Source: Clostridium beijerinckii HUN142 (GTDB taxonomy: Bacteria > Bacillota > Clostridia > Clostridiales > Clostridiaceae). Taken from it: DNA of 64,000 bases. The stretch is taken from positions 208,876-272,875 of the forward strand of contig NZ_KK211336.1 in NCBI RefSeq assembly GCF_000621745.1, in the 5' to 3' direction. The first letter of the stretch is position 1, and each line of letters opens with the position of its first letter. The notes beneath the pieces were generated by a model. That model worked only from the letters and a program-made list of their open reading frames with translations. It searched no databases and had not been told where the DNA came from. Below, piece after piece: positions 45,423 through 54,745 of this stretch. A program made the position numbers and the translations under genes.

Positions 45423-47255
45423 ATGGGGAATTATTCAAATAGACATAATAACAAATTAAAAGAAATGGTGTGTTTTATTAAAGTCGCAATTATAGTATTT
45501 AGTAGTATAATAATACATATGAATTTACCAAAGTATTGGTCAAGTTTATACATACACGAAAATACTAGATTTAACATATATATAGTAAGTTTTTCTTCGC
45601 TCCTTATTGGAATAAATTTCATTATTTGTTTAGTAATTACTTGTACAGTCTTAAAAAAAGGAATTTTATTCAAAAATTCATGGTTAAGAGATAATATTAT
45701 TTTTGCATTTATTATATCTATACCTCTATATTTATCCAAAGCATATCAAAGTGAATGCAAATACTTGTTTTTACTATTAATAATATATTCAATTATTCAA
45801 TATGGTTCCAAACGTGGGATAGTAACATCACTTTTTTCTTCTGTTATTATTCTTGCGGCAGATTTATTGTATGCTCCCTTAGAAAATGGAGTTAATGTAT
45901 ATTTTCAAAAAGATTTAATAATGTGTGGCGTATTTATATTTGTTGCGTGGATTCTTGGATATTACGTTGATATTGAAGCTGAAAATAATAAAAAAAAAGA
46001 TGAAACTCTTAATATATTAAGTAATGAGAAAAAAGAGATGGAATCACTATTATTAAATAATAAAATTTGTTATGACATGTTATTTGAAAATTCATTAAAC
46101 TCAATTATTGTACATAGAAATGGAGAAGTTATATATGCTAATGCAAGTGCAACTAAATTATTGGGATTAAAGGGAGAGAACTTTTATAATCATTATTTTT
46201 CGGAAGTTAACCAAGACATTGAGAAAAAGTACGCAAATATTAGCGATAATAAGTTAGTAAAGATTACAAGTGAGGAGAGCATATTAAATTGTGATGGTGA
46301 ATTCATTCCGGTGATTAATACATCATCTTTTTTTACGTATAAAGGGAAACCATCAGTTTTGACATTTTTACGAGATATAACATCTGAAAAGAAAGTTGAA
46401 TCTCTACAAGAAGATATAGAAAAAAATTTAAAGTTACTTAATGAGTCGAGGGAATTTAACAATCTTATAATGAACTTTTTTACTAATATGTCTCATGAGC
46501 TTAAAACACCTGTTAATGTAATTTATTCAGCAGTTCAAACTGTAAATATTTATTTTGGCAATTATAGTTTAGAAAACATAGAAAAATGTAAATCATACTT
46601 TAGAACAATGAAACAGAATTGTTTAAGATTGATTAGAATAATAAATAATTTTTTAGATGTAACTAAGTTAAATTCTGACTCTGGATTTATTAAAATAAAA
46701 AAAAGAAATGGTAATATTGTAAATATTATTGAAGAGATTACCCAATCTGTAGCATCTTATGTCAATGATAAAGATATAACACTTATATTTGATACAAACG
46801 TTGAGGAAAAGATTATGGGATTTGATCATGATATGATGGAACGTATAATGCTTAATTTAATATCCAATGCTCTTAAATATAGTCATTCAAATGGAAGTAT
46901 ATATGTGGATTTTATAGATAAAGAAACAACTGTTATCATTAAAGTAAAAGATGAAGGTGATGGTATTCCAGAAGATAAGCTTAATTTTATATTTGAGCGT
47001 TTCGGCCAAGTGGACAACACTCTTTCAAGAAAATGCGAGGGGACTGGAGTAGGATTATATCTTGTAAAATCTTTTGTTGAAATGCATGGTGGGAAAATAA
47101 GTGTTGTAAGTGTTGAAGGACAAGGCAGTGAGTTTATAATAGAATTACCAGTAGAATTGGTTAAAAATGAAGAAGAGAAAGATAAAATTCTCTTTAAAAC
47201 TAATATAGAAAAAATACAAATAGAATTTTCGGATATATACTCGCTACAAAGTTAA
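45423..47255 (+). CDS. Membrane PAS/HisKA sensor histidine kinase
   Basis: The 610-residue protein has five or six membrane helices (about 15-180), a short coiled linker, a PAS domain (about 220-335; ENSLNSIIVHRNGEVIYANA), a HisKA domain with the phosphorylated His in NMSHELKTPVN near 358, and a HATPase domain with the N box (LNLISNALKYS), DEGDGIP and GTGVGLYLV. The kinase type is HisKA rather than the HPK10 type of classical AgrC, and no response regulator follows. Its place after agrD suggests it might sense the peptide, but this needs proof. ATG follows GAAAGGAATAGCCAT. Confidence 0.9.
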   Translation: MGNYSNRHNNKLKEMVCFIKVAIIVFSSIIIHMNLPKYWSSLYIHENTRFNIYIVSFSSLLIGINFIICLVITCTVLKKGILFKNSWLRDNIIFAFIISIPLYLSKAYQSECKYLFLLLIIYSIIQYGSKRGIVTSLFSSVIILAADLLYAPLENGVNVYFQKDLIMCGVFIFVAWILGYYVDIEAENNKKKDETLNILSNEKKEMESLLLNNKICYDMLFENSLNSIIVHRNGEVIYANASATKLLGLKGENFYNHYFSEVNQDIEKKYANISDNKLVKITSEESILNCDGEFIPVINTSSFFTYKGKPSVLTFLRDITSEKKVESLQEDIEKNLKLLNESREFNNLIMNFFTNMSHELKTPVNVIYSAVQTVNIYFGNYSLENIEKCKSYFRTMKQNCLRLIRIINNFLDVTKLNSDSGFIKIKKRNGNIVNIIEEITQSVASYVNDKDITLIFDTNVEEKIMGFDHDMMERIMLNLISNALKYSHSNGSIYVDFIDKETTVIIKVKDEGDGIPEDKLNFIFERFGQVDNTLSRKCEGTGVGLYLVKSFVEMHGGKISVVSVEGQGSEFIIELPVELVKNEEEKDKILFKTNIEKIQIEFSDIYSLQS

Positions 47256-47331
47256 AAAAATATATATTACTTTAAATTGGGTATATGAGCTGTGGAGATA
47301 AAGATAAATTTTAATTTGTAGAGGTGATTTT

Positions 47332-47859
47332 ATGGAAGAGTTGATATTAAGGAAAGTAGCAATAGAATATGGTGATGATATATTTTCGTATAAGAATGAA
47401 TTTATTTATAACAATGAATCAATGGATGGAACAGGTTTTTTAAGAAATTCTAATTCACCACAAGAATATATTAAAAAGTCGTTATTAAATGAAACATCAG
47501 AAGTAGATGGAAGAAAAGTTACATCAACACAATTTCTAGCAATTAGGAAAAGTGATAATCGTATTGTAGGAATGATACAAATAAGACATTTTCTAAATGA
47601 GTATCTTTTACAATATGGTGGTCATATAGGGTATTCTGTAAGAAAGTCTGAAAGAAACAAGGGATATGCAAAAGAAGAATTAAGACAAGCATTGATTTAT
47701 TGTAAGGATATATTACATATTAATAGAGTTTTATTAACTTGTGATAACGATAATTTTGCTTCTCAGAAAACTATTTTATCAAAAGGAGGAAAAAAAGAAA
47801 ATGAAGTATTAATTAAAGGAGAAAATCGTGTTATTGAACGATATTGGATAGATCTGTAA
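47332..47859 (+). CDS. GNAT-family acetyltransferase
   Basis: The 175-residue protein has the acetyl-CoA loop in a GNAT context: GGHIGYSVRKSERNKGYAKE near 104-123, preceded by the core strand IVGMIQIRH. Such proteins move an acetyl group to an amine of a small molecule or protein. ATG follows AGAGGTGATTTT. It is followed by other unrelated small plus-strand genes. The substrate is unknown. Confidence 0.9.
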   Translation: MEELILRKVAIEYGDDIFSYKNEFIYNNESMDGTGFLRNSNSPQEYIKKSLLNETSEVDGRKVTSTQFLAIRKSDNRIVGMIQIRHFLNEYLLQYGGHIGYSVRKSERNKGYAKEELRQALIYCKDILHINRVLLTCDNDNFASQKTILSKGGKKENEVLIKGENRVIERYWIDL

Positions 47860-47994
47860 ATTGTAATTTATCGTACAGTTTACAAAAGAACTGTTTCAAC
47901 AGGCAAAAAGAAAATACATTGACTTGTTTTGATGAGGTAATTGTAGCATTTAACTATCATGGAATAATTAAACGAAGGGTAAACATTAAAATGT

Positions 47995-48564
47995 GTGAAT
48001 AAAAGATCAATGAATATATTGAAAGATACAATTGTAGATGTACCTATAAATAAAGAATTAGAGGTTGATTTAATACAATGCTTTATTGAGAATGATGAAT
48101 GTGTATTAATTTGCAGCCATGATTATATAGATGAAGAAATAGAATATATAGAGATGCTTAAGGAAAAGCATGGTGAATTAATTGAAATAAGCAATAACTT
48201 GAATTTGGAAACAAGATATAGAAAGAAACCATGTGCTTATGAAAACATAGATGATTATAGTTCATTACTAAAGAAAAATGTGGTAAGAAGGCGCAAATGG
48301 TATAAAGCACTATCAAAGAGTGAAATAGAAGCTATAGTATATTCTGTAGAGAATACAATTAATTATAAATTAAGAATAGTGTCAAATGATCGAAGGCCAG
48401 ATGAGTATAAATATGAATTAGAAATGTGCGAACATTATTATATAGATGAGGATGAAGGTCAGGAAGTTAGAAGTTTATGTTTTAAAACTAGTAAGGGATA
48501 TAACGCTTCAAATGGAGTTATAACTAATATAAAAAATACTATATTAAAATATAATTTAGAATAG
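47995..48564 (+). CDS. Hypothetical protein, 189 aa
   Basis: The start is GTG after ACGAAGGGT. I do not recognise the family. The protein is soluble, rich in Glu, Tyr and Ile, with a basic patch (KKNVVRRRKWYKALSKSEIE) in the middle and a Tyr/Glu-rich C-terminal third. There is no signal peptide or membrane helix. It lies in a run of unrelated small plus-strand genes with long spacers. Confidence 0.65.
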   Translation: MNKRSMNILKDTIVDVPINKELEVDLIQCFIENDECVLICSHDYIDEEIEYIEMLKEKHGELIEISNNLNLETRYRKKPCAYENIDDYSSLLKKNVVRRRKWYKALSKSEIEAIVYSVENTINYKLRIVSNDRRPDEYKYELEMCEHYYIDEDEGQEVRSLCFKTSKGYNASNGVITNIKNTILKYNLE

Positions 48565-48583
48565 GGAATGTTAGTAGAAAAAG

Positions 48584-48685
48584 GTTTTTATTAATATAAG
48601 CGGTGATAAAATTCAGATTTATGATTGGAATGGAGTATACTACGAATTAGATATGGACGGCAAAATAATCTATGATACATTATAA
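48584..48685 (+). pseudogene. C-terminal gene fragment
   Basis: The frame reads VFINISGDKIQIYDWNGVYY then ELDMDGKIIYDTL and a stop. It has no start of its own and looks like the end of a beta-rich protein. Confidence 0.4.
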
Positions 48686-48897
48686 TTTTGTTCCACTTTA
48701 AATTTTTCCTTGGAACTCACGTTAAATATCCTTTTGTTTCAAAAAGAAGGCTATAATAAATCTTATGTATATATGGATAAATTATGATGGCTTTGAGCCA
48801 CATAATTAGTAAAAATCAAATGCAGTGGTTCTATTAATATAGTTAAGAATAACTATAATGAAAAGTGTAGTCTAGATAAAATTAAGGAGCTATAATT

Positions 48898-49323
48898 ATG
48901 AAGAACTATATTATAAAGGAAAGTAATGAATATGAAGTAGAATTAATTATAGATAAGTTAGTGGATTATAATTTATCTATAGTTCCACAAGTCCAAGAAC
49001 AATCTTTCATAATGATAAATAGAGTTGTCAAAAATTATGAAGACAAAATTATTGCAGGAATAAATAGTAAAATGTATTGCTGGAATTGTTTATATATAGA
49101 TTCCTTGTGGGTTGATGCTGAATTTAGAGGAGAGGGAATTGGAATGAGACTTCTAGACGAAGTTGAGAAAATAGCAATAAAAAAGGGATGCACGTTAATT
49201 CATTTAGATACATTTGATTTTCAAGCAAAAGATTTTTATATAAAACAAGGATATGAGGTCTTTGGAATATTAGATAATTGTCCAGAAGGTCATAAAAGGT
49301 ATTATATGAAAAAGAATATATAA
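48898..49323 (+). CDS. GNAT-family acetyltransferase, small
   Basis: The 141-residue protein has the GNAT acetyl-CoA motif LWVDAEFRGEGIGMRLLDEV near 72-91 and the later FYIKQGYEVFGILDNCPEGH, typical of the end strand of the fold. ATG follows TAAGGAGCTATAATT. The substrate is unknown. It is not related in sequence to the GNAT gene at 47332. Confidence 0.92.
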   Translation: MKNYIIKESNEYEVELIIDKLVDYNLSIVPQVQEQSFIMINRVVKNYEDKIIAGINSKMYCWNCLYIDSLWVDAEFRGEGIGMRLLDEVEKIAIKKGCTLIHLDTFDFQAKDFYIKQGYEVFGILDNCPEGHKRYYMKKNI

Positions 49324-49515
49324 TTATAGTAGAAAAGAGAGTATCCTTTTAGGTGATAAAAGGATACTAAAAGTAAAATGCCTCGATAATAAGGAGGGAA
49401 AGTCATAAAGTCTAATTTATCAGACTTTAAAAAACTAGCATAATATATAATTAAGTAATGAATAATTCTTAGCTTATATAAATTGTAGTTGAAATACTTT
49501 TTAAAGGTGATTAAG

Positions 49516-49923
49516 ATGGAAATTTATTCTGAAGTTAAGATAATAGATATGGAGTGGCTTTCTGAAGAAGCTAATGAAGCAATTGTATCGTTCCAGATCA
49601 ATAATAAGGTATATAAAGCATTTGGATGTCCTGTAAATTTTGAAGTGGGTAATTTTTATAAAGTGGAATTTGACTTTATAGAAGGAGTAGATGTTCAGTG
49701 GGATGTGATGTTTAGTGAGAATAAGGACAAGATTAAGGACTTAATTATTAAGCTAAATGGTATATGGTCATATTCCGCTTATGGACAAATACTAACAGTT
49801 AATCCTATTATGGTTGACTGTGGTATTGGAAAGTTCGACTTAGGATATATTTCAAGAGATGAACGGCTGGTTGGAGAATATATTTTTTTCAATATCTCAA
49901 GGTTAAACATATGTGAATGGTAA
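49516..49923 (+). CDS. Hypothetical protein, 135 aa
   Basis: I place the start at 49516 because AAAGGTGATTA precedes it. The protein is acidic and beta-rich (SFQINNKVYKAFGCPVNFEV, KLNGIWSYSAYGQILTVNP), a style common in single-domain immunity or OB-like proteins. No family is recognised. A small hairpin (AAAGTCT...AGACTTT, 49407-49432) lies in the leader. Confidence 0.65.
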   Translation: MEIYSEVKIIDMEWLSEEANEAIVSFQINNKVYKAFGCPVNFEVGNFYKVEFDFIEGVDVQWDVMFSENKDKIKDLIIKLNGIWSYSAYGQILTVNPIMVDCGIGKFDLGYISRDERLVGEYIFFNISRLNICEW

Positions 49924-50104
49924 ACATAATATTCGTTAAATTAGTCTTGATAATATAAATTGTGCTCAGTAAGTTTTTTAGGGAGATATAATATATGAAT
50001 AATATATTATATGATAAGCTCATCAACAAAAGTGTTATCAAATTATAAATTAATTTAGATAAATTATAGGTGTGAAATGAAAAATAAAAGCATAGAAATT
50101 ATAT

Positions 50105-51178
50105 ATGATATGTAATAATTGTGGCACGAATAATCCAGATGAGGCGCATAGTTGTGGCAACTGTGGTCAAAATTTTGAAGTACAACATATGCCAAAAATA
50201 TATAACCATAAACGCCGCAAATTTTTTAAATCATTAGTTATAATATTGGGAACAATTTTTGGAGGAATATTCTTTTTGATTTCTTTTACTGCTTTGCCTT
50301 GGATTTTCCTTGCTTTGGGTATTACCTTATCACCAAATCCTCCTACGCCTAAGATAACACATGGGGAATTTCCATTTCATTTGGTCTATGAAGCAGACGG
50401 CAAGCAATATACAATTGACGATACAATTATTTGCGATTATGGCGGGAAAGGTGCAGATGAGGGACGCGGGAAATATATTAAATGGGAAGAACGCCTATCA
50501 AGCGGAAATAAGATTACAAGATTCTTATTTAATGAAGATTATCAATATGGAATAAAATTATTTGATGGAGTAATTCAGAGTCAAGGTAGTACGACAATTA
50601 TTTGTGATATAGGTAATCCTGAGTATTATTTAGGATACAAAAAGTATAAAGATTATAGCCCTGGGCGTGTAAATATATCAAGCTCGATTGCAAACGGTAT
50701 AATCAGTGAAGATGAATTATGGAATAAATACAAGATTAAAATAATTGAAGAGAAGTTTTCAGAGCCAAAGGTTGGAAATAGTATTTCAGCAGAAACTGCT
50801 TATAAAGACGTTGCTGAGTTGGCGGCGAAAGGCGTTACGGTGACTCCACAAGAATATTCATATTCTCCTGGAACAAAGCAAATTGTCTTTACATGGAAAA
50901 ATGATACAGATAAACAATTAACGAGTGAACAAAGCTTCTATATTCAAAAGAAAGTTGATGATAAATGGCAAGATGTATACCGAGAGAAGGCAGTTAGTTT
51001 TTCGCGCGAAGAAATAATCATAACTCCTAATACTGAAATGCTACATACGTATGATATTAGTAAATATACGAATAATATTCCAGCTGGTAATTATAGAGTA
51101 GTTTCCCCAGTGCTTGTTCCAGTGAAGGAAAAAACTTTTGAAGCTCATGTTTTGTGTGGAGAATTTACAATAAATTAG
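50105..51178 (+). CDS. Zinc-ribbon membrane protein with Ig-like C-terminus
   Basis: The 357-residue protein starts with a double CxxC zinc ribbon (MICNNCGTNNPDEAHSCGNC, 1-20), then a basic stretch and one long membrane helix (about 43-75). The outer part begins around TPKITHGEFPFHLVYEADGK and ends in a beta-rich domain (ETAYKDVAELAAKGVTVTPQ to the end) that looks like the immunoglobulin-like domain found in some Bacillus envelope proteins. The ribosome site is weak. It probably displays an outer domain on the membrane; its role is unknown. Confidence 0.8.
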   Translation: MICNNCGTNNPDEAHSCGNCGQNFEVQHMPKIYNHKRRKFFKSLVIILGTIFGGIFFLISFTALPWIFLALGITLSPNPPTPKITHGEFPFHLVYEADGKQYTIDDTIICDYGGKGADEGRGKYIKWEERLSSGNKITRFLFNEDYQYGIKLFDGVIQSQGSTTIICDIGNPEYYLGYKKYKDYSPGRVNISSSIANGIISEDELWNKYKIKIIEEKFSEPKVGNSISAETAYKDVAELAAKGVTVTPQEYSYSPGTKQIVFTWKNDTDKQLTSEQSFYIQKKVDDKWQDVYREKAVSFSREEIIITPNTEMLHTYDISKYTNNIPAGNYRVVSPVLVPVKEKTFEAHVLCGEFTIN

Positions 51179-51285
51179 TAGCAGCATTCTTAAAATGTAT
51201 AGCAATTTTAAATTTATAGCTACTGAAACATGTTAATTATAGAGAATAATAGAAATGATGCGTATTATAAAGAGGTGTAGTAGGT

Positions 51286-51884
51286 ATGAATAAACAGGAT
51301 GTTGAATCGAATTTTTATAATGTATTAAGAGGGAATATAACTATTCTAGAATTTGAAAAGTGGGTTTATAATATTGACGAAGAATTATTAAATAAGTATT
51401 TTGGAAATGATTTTTATTTTGAATTAATAAGTTTAAACTATAAAGATAAACATGTGATGAATGAATTAGAAAAGTTATTATTTAGCAAAGTACCATTTGG
51501 AAGATTTGAAGAAGTTAAAATTAGAGAATTACTCGAAGATGTTATTGATGATAAGGGCATTTTAGTAGAGATAATTGAAGAATTATATGACTTATATTGT
51601 GATGGGTATAGATTTTTAAGGGATATAGGATTGGCTTATGTTGATTATGGGATGCCAAGAGAACATGAAACATATAATTTTACTGAACAAAGCTAAAGAG
51701 TGAAGCTAAAAGAATACTTTCGTTTCTTAATACAAGAAAAATTATAATTACAGGTGAGTATGAATATGAGGACTTAAGAGAAGAATCAGATAAGATTGAG
51801 TTATACAGTCTTGAAAATATGTATTTATCTCCTAAAAAGAGTTTCATTAATAAAATTATAGGGGAAGTTAAAGGGAGCAAATAA
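51286..51884 (+). pseudogene. Frameshifted hypothetical gene
   Basis: ATG 51286 follows AAGAGGTGTAGTAGG and opens 136 codons ending at a stop at 51694. A shift of one base near 51688-51692 (CAAAGC) gives a continuing frame (KLKSEAKRILSFLNTRKIII, then GEYEYEDLREESDKIELY) to a stop at 51882-51884. The joined product would be about 200 residues. One lost A in the A-run would explain it. The family is not recognised; the first part is acidic and helical. Confidence 0.65.
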
Positions 51885-51967
51885 GAAGATAATAAATTTT
51901 TTATAACTAATTTTAGTGAATGAATATCAATTAATTAATGGTAAAATAAATATTATAAATAAAGTTT

Positions 51968-52071
51968 AAAGGCAATAAACATTCAAAATTAATGAAGTGC
52001 CCCCAAACATTAGATATATGATACACTCATATTTAATATTTGGAGGGCACTTCACAATGTTTATTGCCTTT
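51968..52071. repeat. Nested double palindrome, terminator of the YvrJ gene
   Basis: An outer perfect stem (51968-51983 with 52056-52071, 16 bp) encloses a second one (GAAGTGCCC 51994-52002 with GGGCACTTC 52045-52053, extended by CCAAA/TTTGG-type pairs). The outer stem with its T tails is a good terminator for the minus-strand YvrJ gene and anything converging on it. The inner part looks like a small insert with its own inverted ends. Confidence 0.75.
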
Positions 52072-52074
52072 TTC

Positions 52075-52275
52075 TTAAGCTACGTTATGAGAATCATCAT
52101 TAGAACTATCTGTATCAATAGCTACTCCAAGTTTAGCTGATATTATAGTATTTAACCTATTAATTGATGATGATAAGTTATCAATTTGTCTTTCTAAGCG
52201 TATTAGCAAATATGCTGCTACAGCTATAGCAAAGCCATTATTAACAACAAGATTAATTAAATCAGTTACCTGCAT
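52075..52275 (-). CDS. YvrJ-family small membrane protein
   Basis: The 66-residue protein (MQVTDLINLVVNNGFAIAVA, then AYLLIRLERQIDNLSSSINR) has one membrane helix and a short coiled coil, which is the YvrJ pattern. A start at 52275 is set by AAAAGGAGGTGG. YvrJ genes go with DUF2922, DUF1659 and a sigma factor in Bacillus and Clostridium; here those lie at 24.7, 25.2 and 57.7 kb, all on the minus strand. The motif CATATATCC lies upstream, as for the DUF1659 gene. Confidence 0.92.
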   Translation of the reverse strand: MQVTDLINLVVNNGFAIAVAAYLLIRLERQIDNLSSSINRLNTIISAKLGVAIDTDSSNDDSHNVA

Positions 52276-52467
52276 ATATATCCACCTCCTTTTAATGGAT
52301 ATATGAATGTACATAAACAATTTTAAAATAGTTAATGAAATTTATTATAAATAATAGATATAAAATAAATTATTGAGGTTCACGCAGCCGATGGATACAA
52401 CAAATAGTGAGAAGAAATGAGCATTATAGATAACTCAACTATAATCTATACTTATGCGTATGCATCA

Positions 52468-52723
52468 CCGAAATCATAAATATTTTGTTCCGAAAAGCTA
52501 TGAAAATATCGCTGAAGGTTCTAAGCAGAAGGTTATATCCACTTTAGCATGCTCCAACTTTCCTAGGGAAGCTCGACTCATTACATTCGCTGAGGAAATT
52601 CGAGAACCCAAAATAAAATTTTGGACTCTCACTTCACAAGCTAAAATGGAACAACCTACAGCTAAGAACCTTTAACAGCTCATTTTCAAATGTTTTCTAC
52701 ACAAATATATTTATAATTTCTAG
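52468..52723 (+). repeat. Long imperfect palindrome, copy 3
   Basis: It matches 8207-8394 in both arms but has an extra block of about 70 bp at the tip, with the hairpin CCCAAAAT...ATTTTGG between TTCGAGAA and CTCTCAC. The same small module occurs near 25165-25205. Part of the 52276-53492 gap. Confidence 0.75.
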
Positions 52724-52790
52724 TAAAGATATGAACTCAAGTTTTAACAAATTTGTAAATGCATATTATATAATAGGTAAATATTATTAA

Positions 52791-52833
52791 AAGGAATACT
52801 TAGAGCAATAAGAGCTTTTGGTATTCTTTTTTT
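52791..52833 (+). terminator. Terminator-like hairpin
   Basis: AAGGAATAC pairs with GTATTCTTT (one G-T pair) and is followed by TTTTT. No intact gene precedes it. Confidence 0.5.
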
Positions 52834-52955
52834 ATTTTTATGAATGTACTAAGCTACTAAGCAATAGGGCACAAGAATTTTCATAAGGCTTTGTAAAATT
52901 TAGAGAGAGATTTAAAACAAGCTCAAAACATTTAGTCAATATTCTTATATGGTAA

Positions 52956-53025
52956 AGAATATATATTCTCCACCATATTTATTCTTCAGAATACTAGAAT
53001 ATATATTCTAATATTCTGAAGAATA
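52956..53025. promoter_or_regulatory. Cluster of perfect palindromes
   Basis: AGAATATATATTCT occurs twice (52956-52969 and 52996-53009), exactly 40 bp apart. The second copy is framed by TATTCTTCAGAATA (52980-52993) and TATTCTGAAGAATA (53012-53025), which pair with each other. It could be a binding site for a dimeric protein or a cruciform. Confidence 0.5.
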
Positions 53026-53164
53026 TGCTTGAATAATGCGGGTTTGAAGGCTGTTGGCTTAAAAAAGTTCGATTTTTATGTGGTTTAAGATAGGAAAATA
53101 CGTCTTAAATATTAGTGGAGAAAAATTTTAATCGCGGAATAAAATTATAGAGTGTGTTTGTTAA

Positions 53165-53304
53165 ATGATTAGGGATGAAATAAGAATTGAATTAAAAAAG
53201 AGAGAAGACTTTTGTAAAAAATAGATGGATCTGTAATATTTATTATAGCCTTTGGATTGATAGCAATGGTTATTTTTTCAATAAACGTAGGTTACGTATT
53301 GTGA
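53165..53304 (+). pseudogene. Small membrane protein remnant
   Basis: ATG 53165 opens MIRDEIRIELKKREDFCKK and a stop; one base later in phase the sequence goes on as DGSVIFIIAFGLIAMVIFSI then NVGYVL and a stop. The joined product would be about 46 residues with one membrane helix. Confidence 0.45.
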
Positions 53305-53492
53305 TTACATTACATTTGATGGGGGAGGGCTTGGGATAATGAAAACAGTTTTGAAATTTGATTAACATGTATATTATTAAAACAGTAAATTATAATTGAG
53401 GAAAATATAGTCAAAATAATAAAAAATTGTAGTATAATAATAGGACCATAGCACGATTAAATCATAAACTTAACTATTATAGAGAATTAACT

Positions 53493-53762
53493 TTGCAAAT
53501 AATAGGTTTTGAAGTAGATCAACTTAAAGAAGGAAATATTGCAACTGAAAATAAACTTAGAGTGTTTAAGTATTGTTTAGATTCATTAATTAGTGAATCT
53601 AAATATTTAATTAAAGAAATTGAAATGTTAGAAAAAACAGTAATACATAACAGACAAGAGCTAATAAAAGAAATCAATGAAAATAAAAAAATATTAAATA
53701 GAAGTATTAAAATATTTGTTATAGGTATTATAGTTTCTTTAATATTTTTGATGATTGCATAA
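53493..53762 (+). CDS. Coiled-coil protein with C-terminal membrane helix, 89 aa
   Basis: The TTG start has no clear ribosome site, so the true start is uncertain. The product has a coiled coil (SKYLIKEIEMLEKTVIHNRQ, then ELIKEINENKKILNRS) followed by one membrane helix at the very end (IFVIGIIVSLIFLMIA). The layout resembles phage XhlA-type haemolysin-associated proteins, but the sequence is not clearly related. A promoter-like TATAAT lies near 53433. Confidence 0.5.
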   Translation: MQIIGFEVDQLKEGNIATENKLRVFKYCLDSLISESKYLIKEIEMLEKTVIHNRQELIKEINENKKILNRSIKIFVIGIIVSLIFLMIA

Positions 53763-53823
53763 TTATTATAATCTATATAGTACTTAGAAAATTTATTTAA
53801 TTATTAATTGTATGAGGCTATAT

Positions 53824-53913
53824 ATGTTTGATGGATTTAAAAGAGAGAATAAAATTAAACGTACAGATTCACAAAAGCAACAACTTAAATTTATAAATGA
53901 GATTAAATATTGA
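53824..53913 (+). CDS. Possible short ORF or gene remnant, 29 aa
   Basis: ATG opens MFDGFKRENKIKRTDSQKQQ then LKFINEIKY and a stop. It is very basic and has no clear ribosome site. It may be a remnant. The remaining 53763-54093 gap contains the second shared leader. Confidence 0.2.
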   Translation: MFDGFKRENKIKRTDSQKQQLKFINEIKY

Positions 53914-53977
53914 TTATTATAAGTAAGCTTCCCATTAATTCATATAATGAGATATGTTGTAAGATTATAATTAGGCT

Positions 53978-54068
53978 AATACTACGAAGCTGAGATTCGG
54001 TATAGTAAATAAAAATGTTCTTTGAGCATTGATTTGAAAACATATTGTGAGGATTAATTAAAAGATAA
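53978..54068 (+). repeat. Second shared leader, copy 2
   Basis: It matches 26363-26466 (ATACTACGAA, GAGATTCGG, TGTTCTTTGAGCATTGA, ATTGTGAGGATTAATTAAAA). It ends 26 bases before the gene at 54094. Confidence 0.6.
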
Positions 54069-54093
54069 ATTATAATTTGTCGGAGGATATGAT

Positions 54094-54612
54094 GTGAAAG
54101 ATATCAAAAGATTAGCTAATCAATTTAGAGAAGCTATAGAAGTGGCTAAGGAGGAGAGAGAGTTTTATAAGGACATTGTTTTTCGCAATTTCCCGATTGG
54201 GTGTTGTGGTGATACTTGTGATTTGTTAGCTCAGTTTTTGTTAGATAAAGATATTGAAATATATTGTGTCCTTGGTACATACAGAGATAGCTCATTTGAA
54301 GATATGCAATCTTTAATGTGGTTTAGGGGGGCAAGAGCAAGCTATCGATTAGTGCCAAAAGTTATAAGAAACGCAGAAGTCATATCAGATCAATTTGGAA
54401 GATATGTAGATACAACAATAATAAGAGCTAACAATAGTGGTGATAAGTACTTATTTCCGAATTTTATGAATATGTTGGATGTATTCAAGCAGGTAGTATC
54501 AAATAAGGAAATTAGTAATGCTGTCACAGATTTTGATTGGCTTTTTATAGCGCAACATTATGGATTACCTACGCCATTATTAGATTGGACAACCGATTTC
54601 ATTTCTATATAA
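54094..54612 (+). CDS. FRG-domain protein, probably truncated
   Basis: The start is GTG after CGGAGGATATGAT. Residues 1-65 contain FRNFPIGCCGDTCDLLAQFL, a conserved Cys/Asp segment seen in small proteins of unknown role. From about 72 on an FRG domain follows (MWFRGARASYRLVPKVIRNA ... FDWLFIAQHYGLPTPLLDWT). FRG domains normally go on for many more residues after LLDWT, but here the ORF ends seven residues later, so the enzyme-like fold is incomplete. FRG proteins are often found in phage-defence regions. Probably a fusion that has lost its end. Confidence 0.7.
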   Translation: MKDIKRLANQFREAIEVAKEEREFYKDIVFRNFPIGCCGDTCDLLAQFLLDKDIEIYCVLGTYRDSSFEDMQSLMWFRGARASYRLVPKVIRNAEVISDQFGRYVDTTIIRANNSGDKYLFPNFMNMLDVFKQVVSNKEISNAVTDFDWLFIAQHYGLPTPLLDWTTDFISI

Positions 54613-54745
54613 ATTTCAATTTGTCGAATTGATTATAAATTATGAAGAAAATTTATAATCAATGAAATGTACAAATCAGGATTTATAGATATAAGAAATA
54701 TGCAGTATCTATATTGTAGCAATTATATCTTTTGCTAGCGTCTCT

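Noticed and set aside
52454-52675. Plus-strand ORF of 73 codons
   Set aside because: It lies wholly within the long palindrome copy 3; the other copies do not keep the frame.
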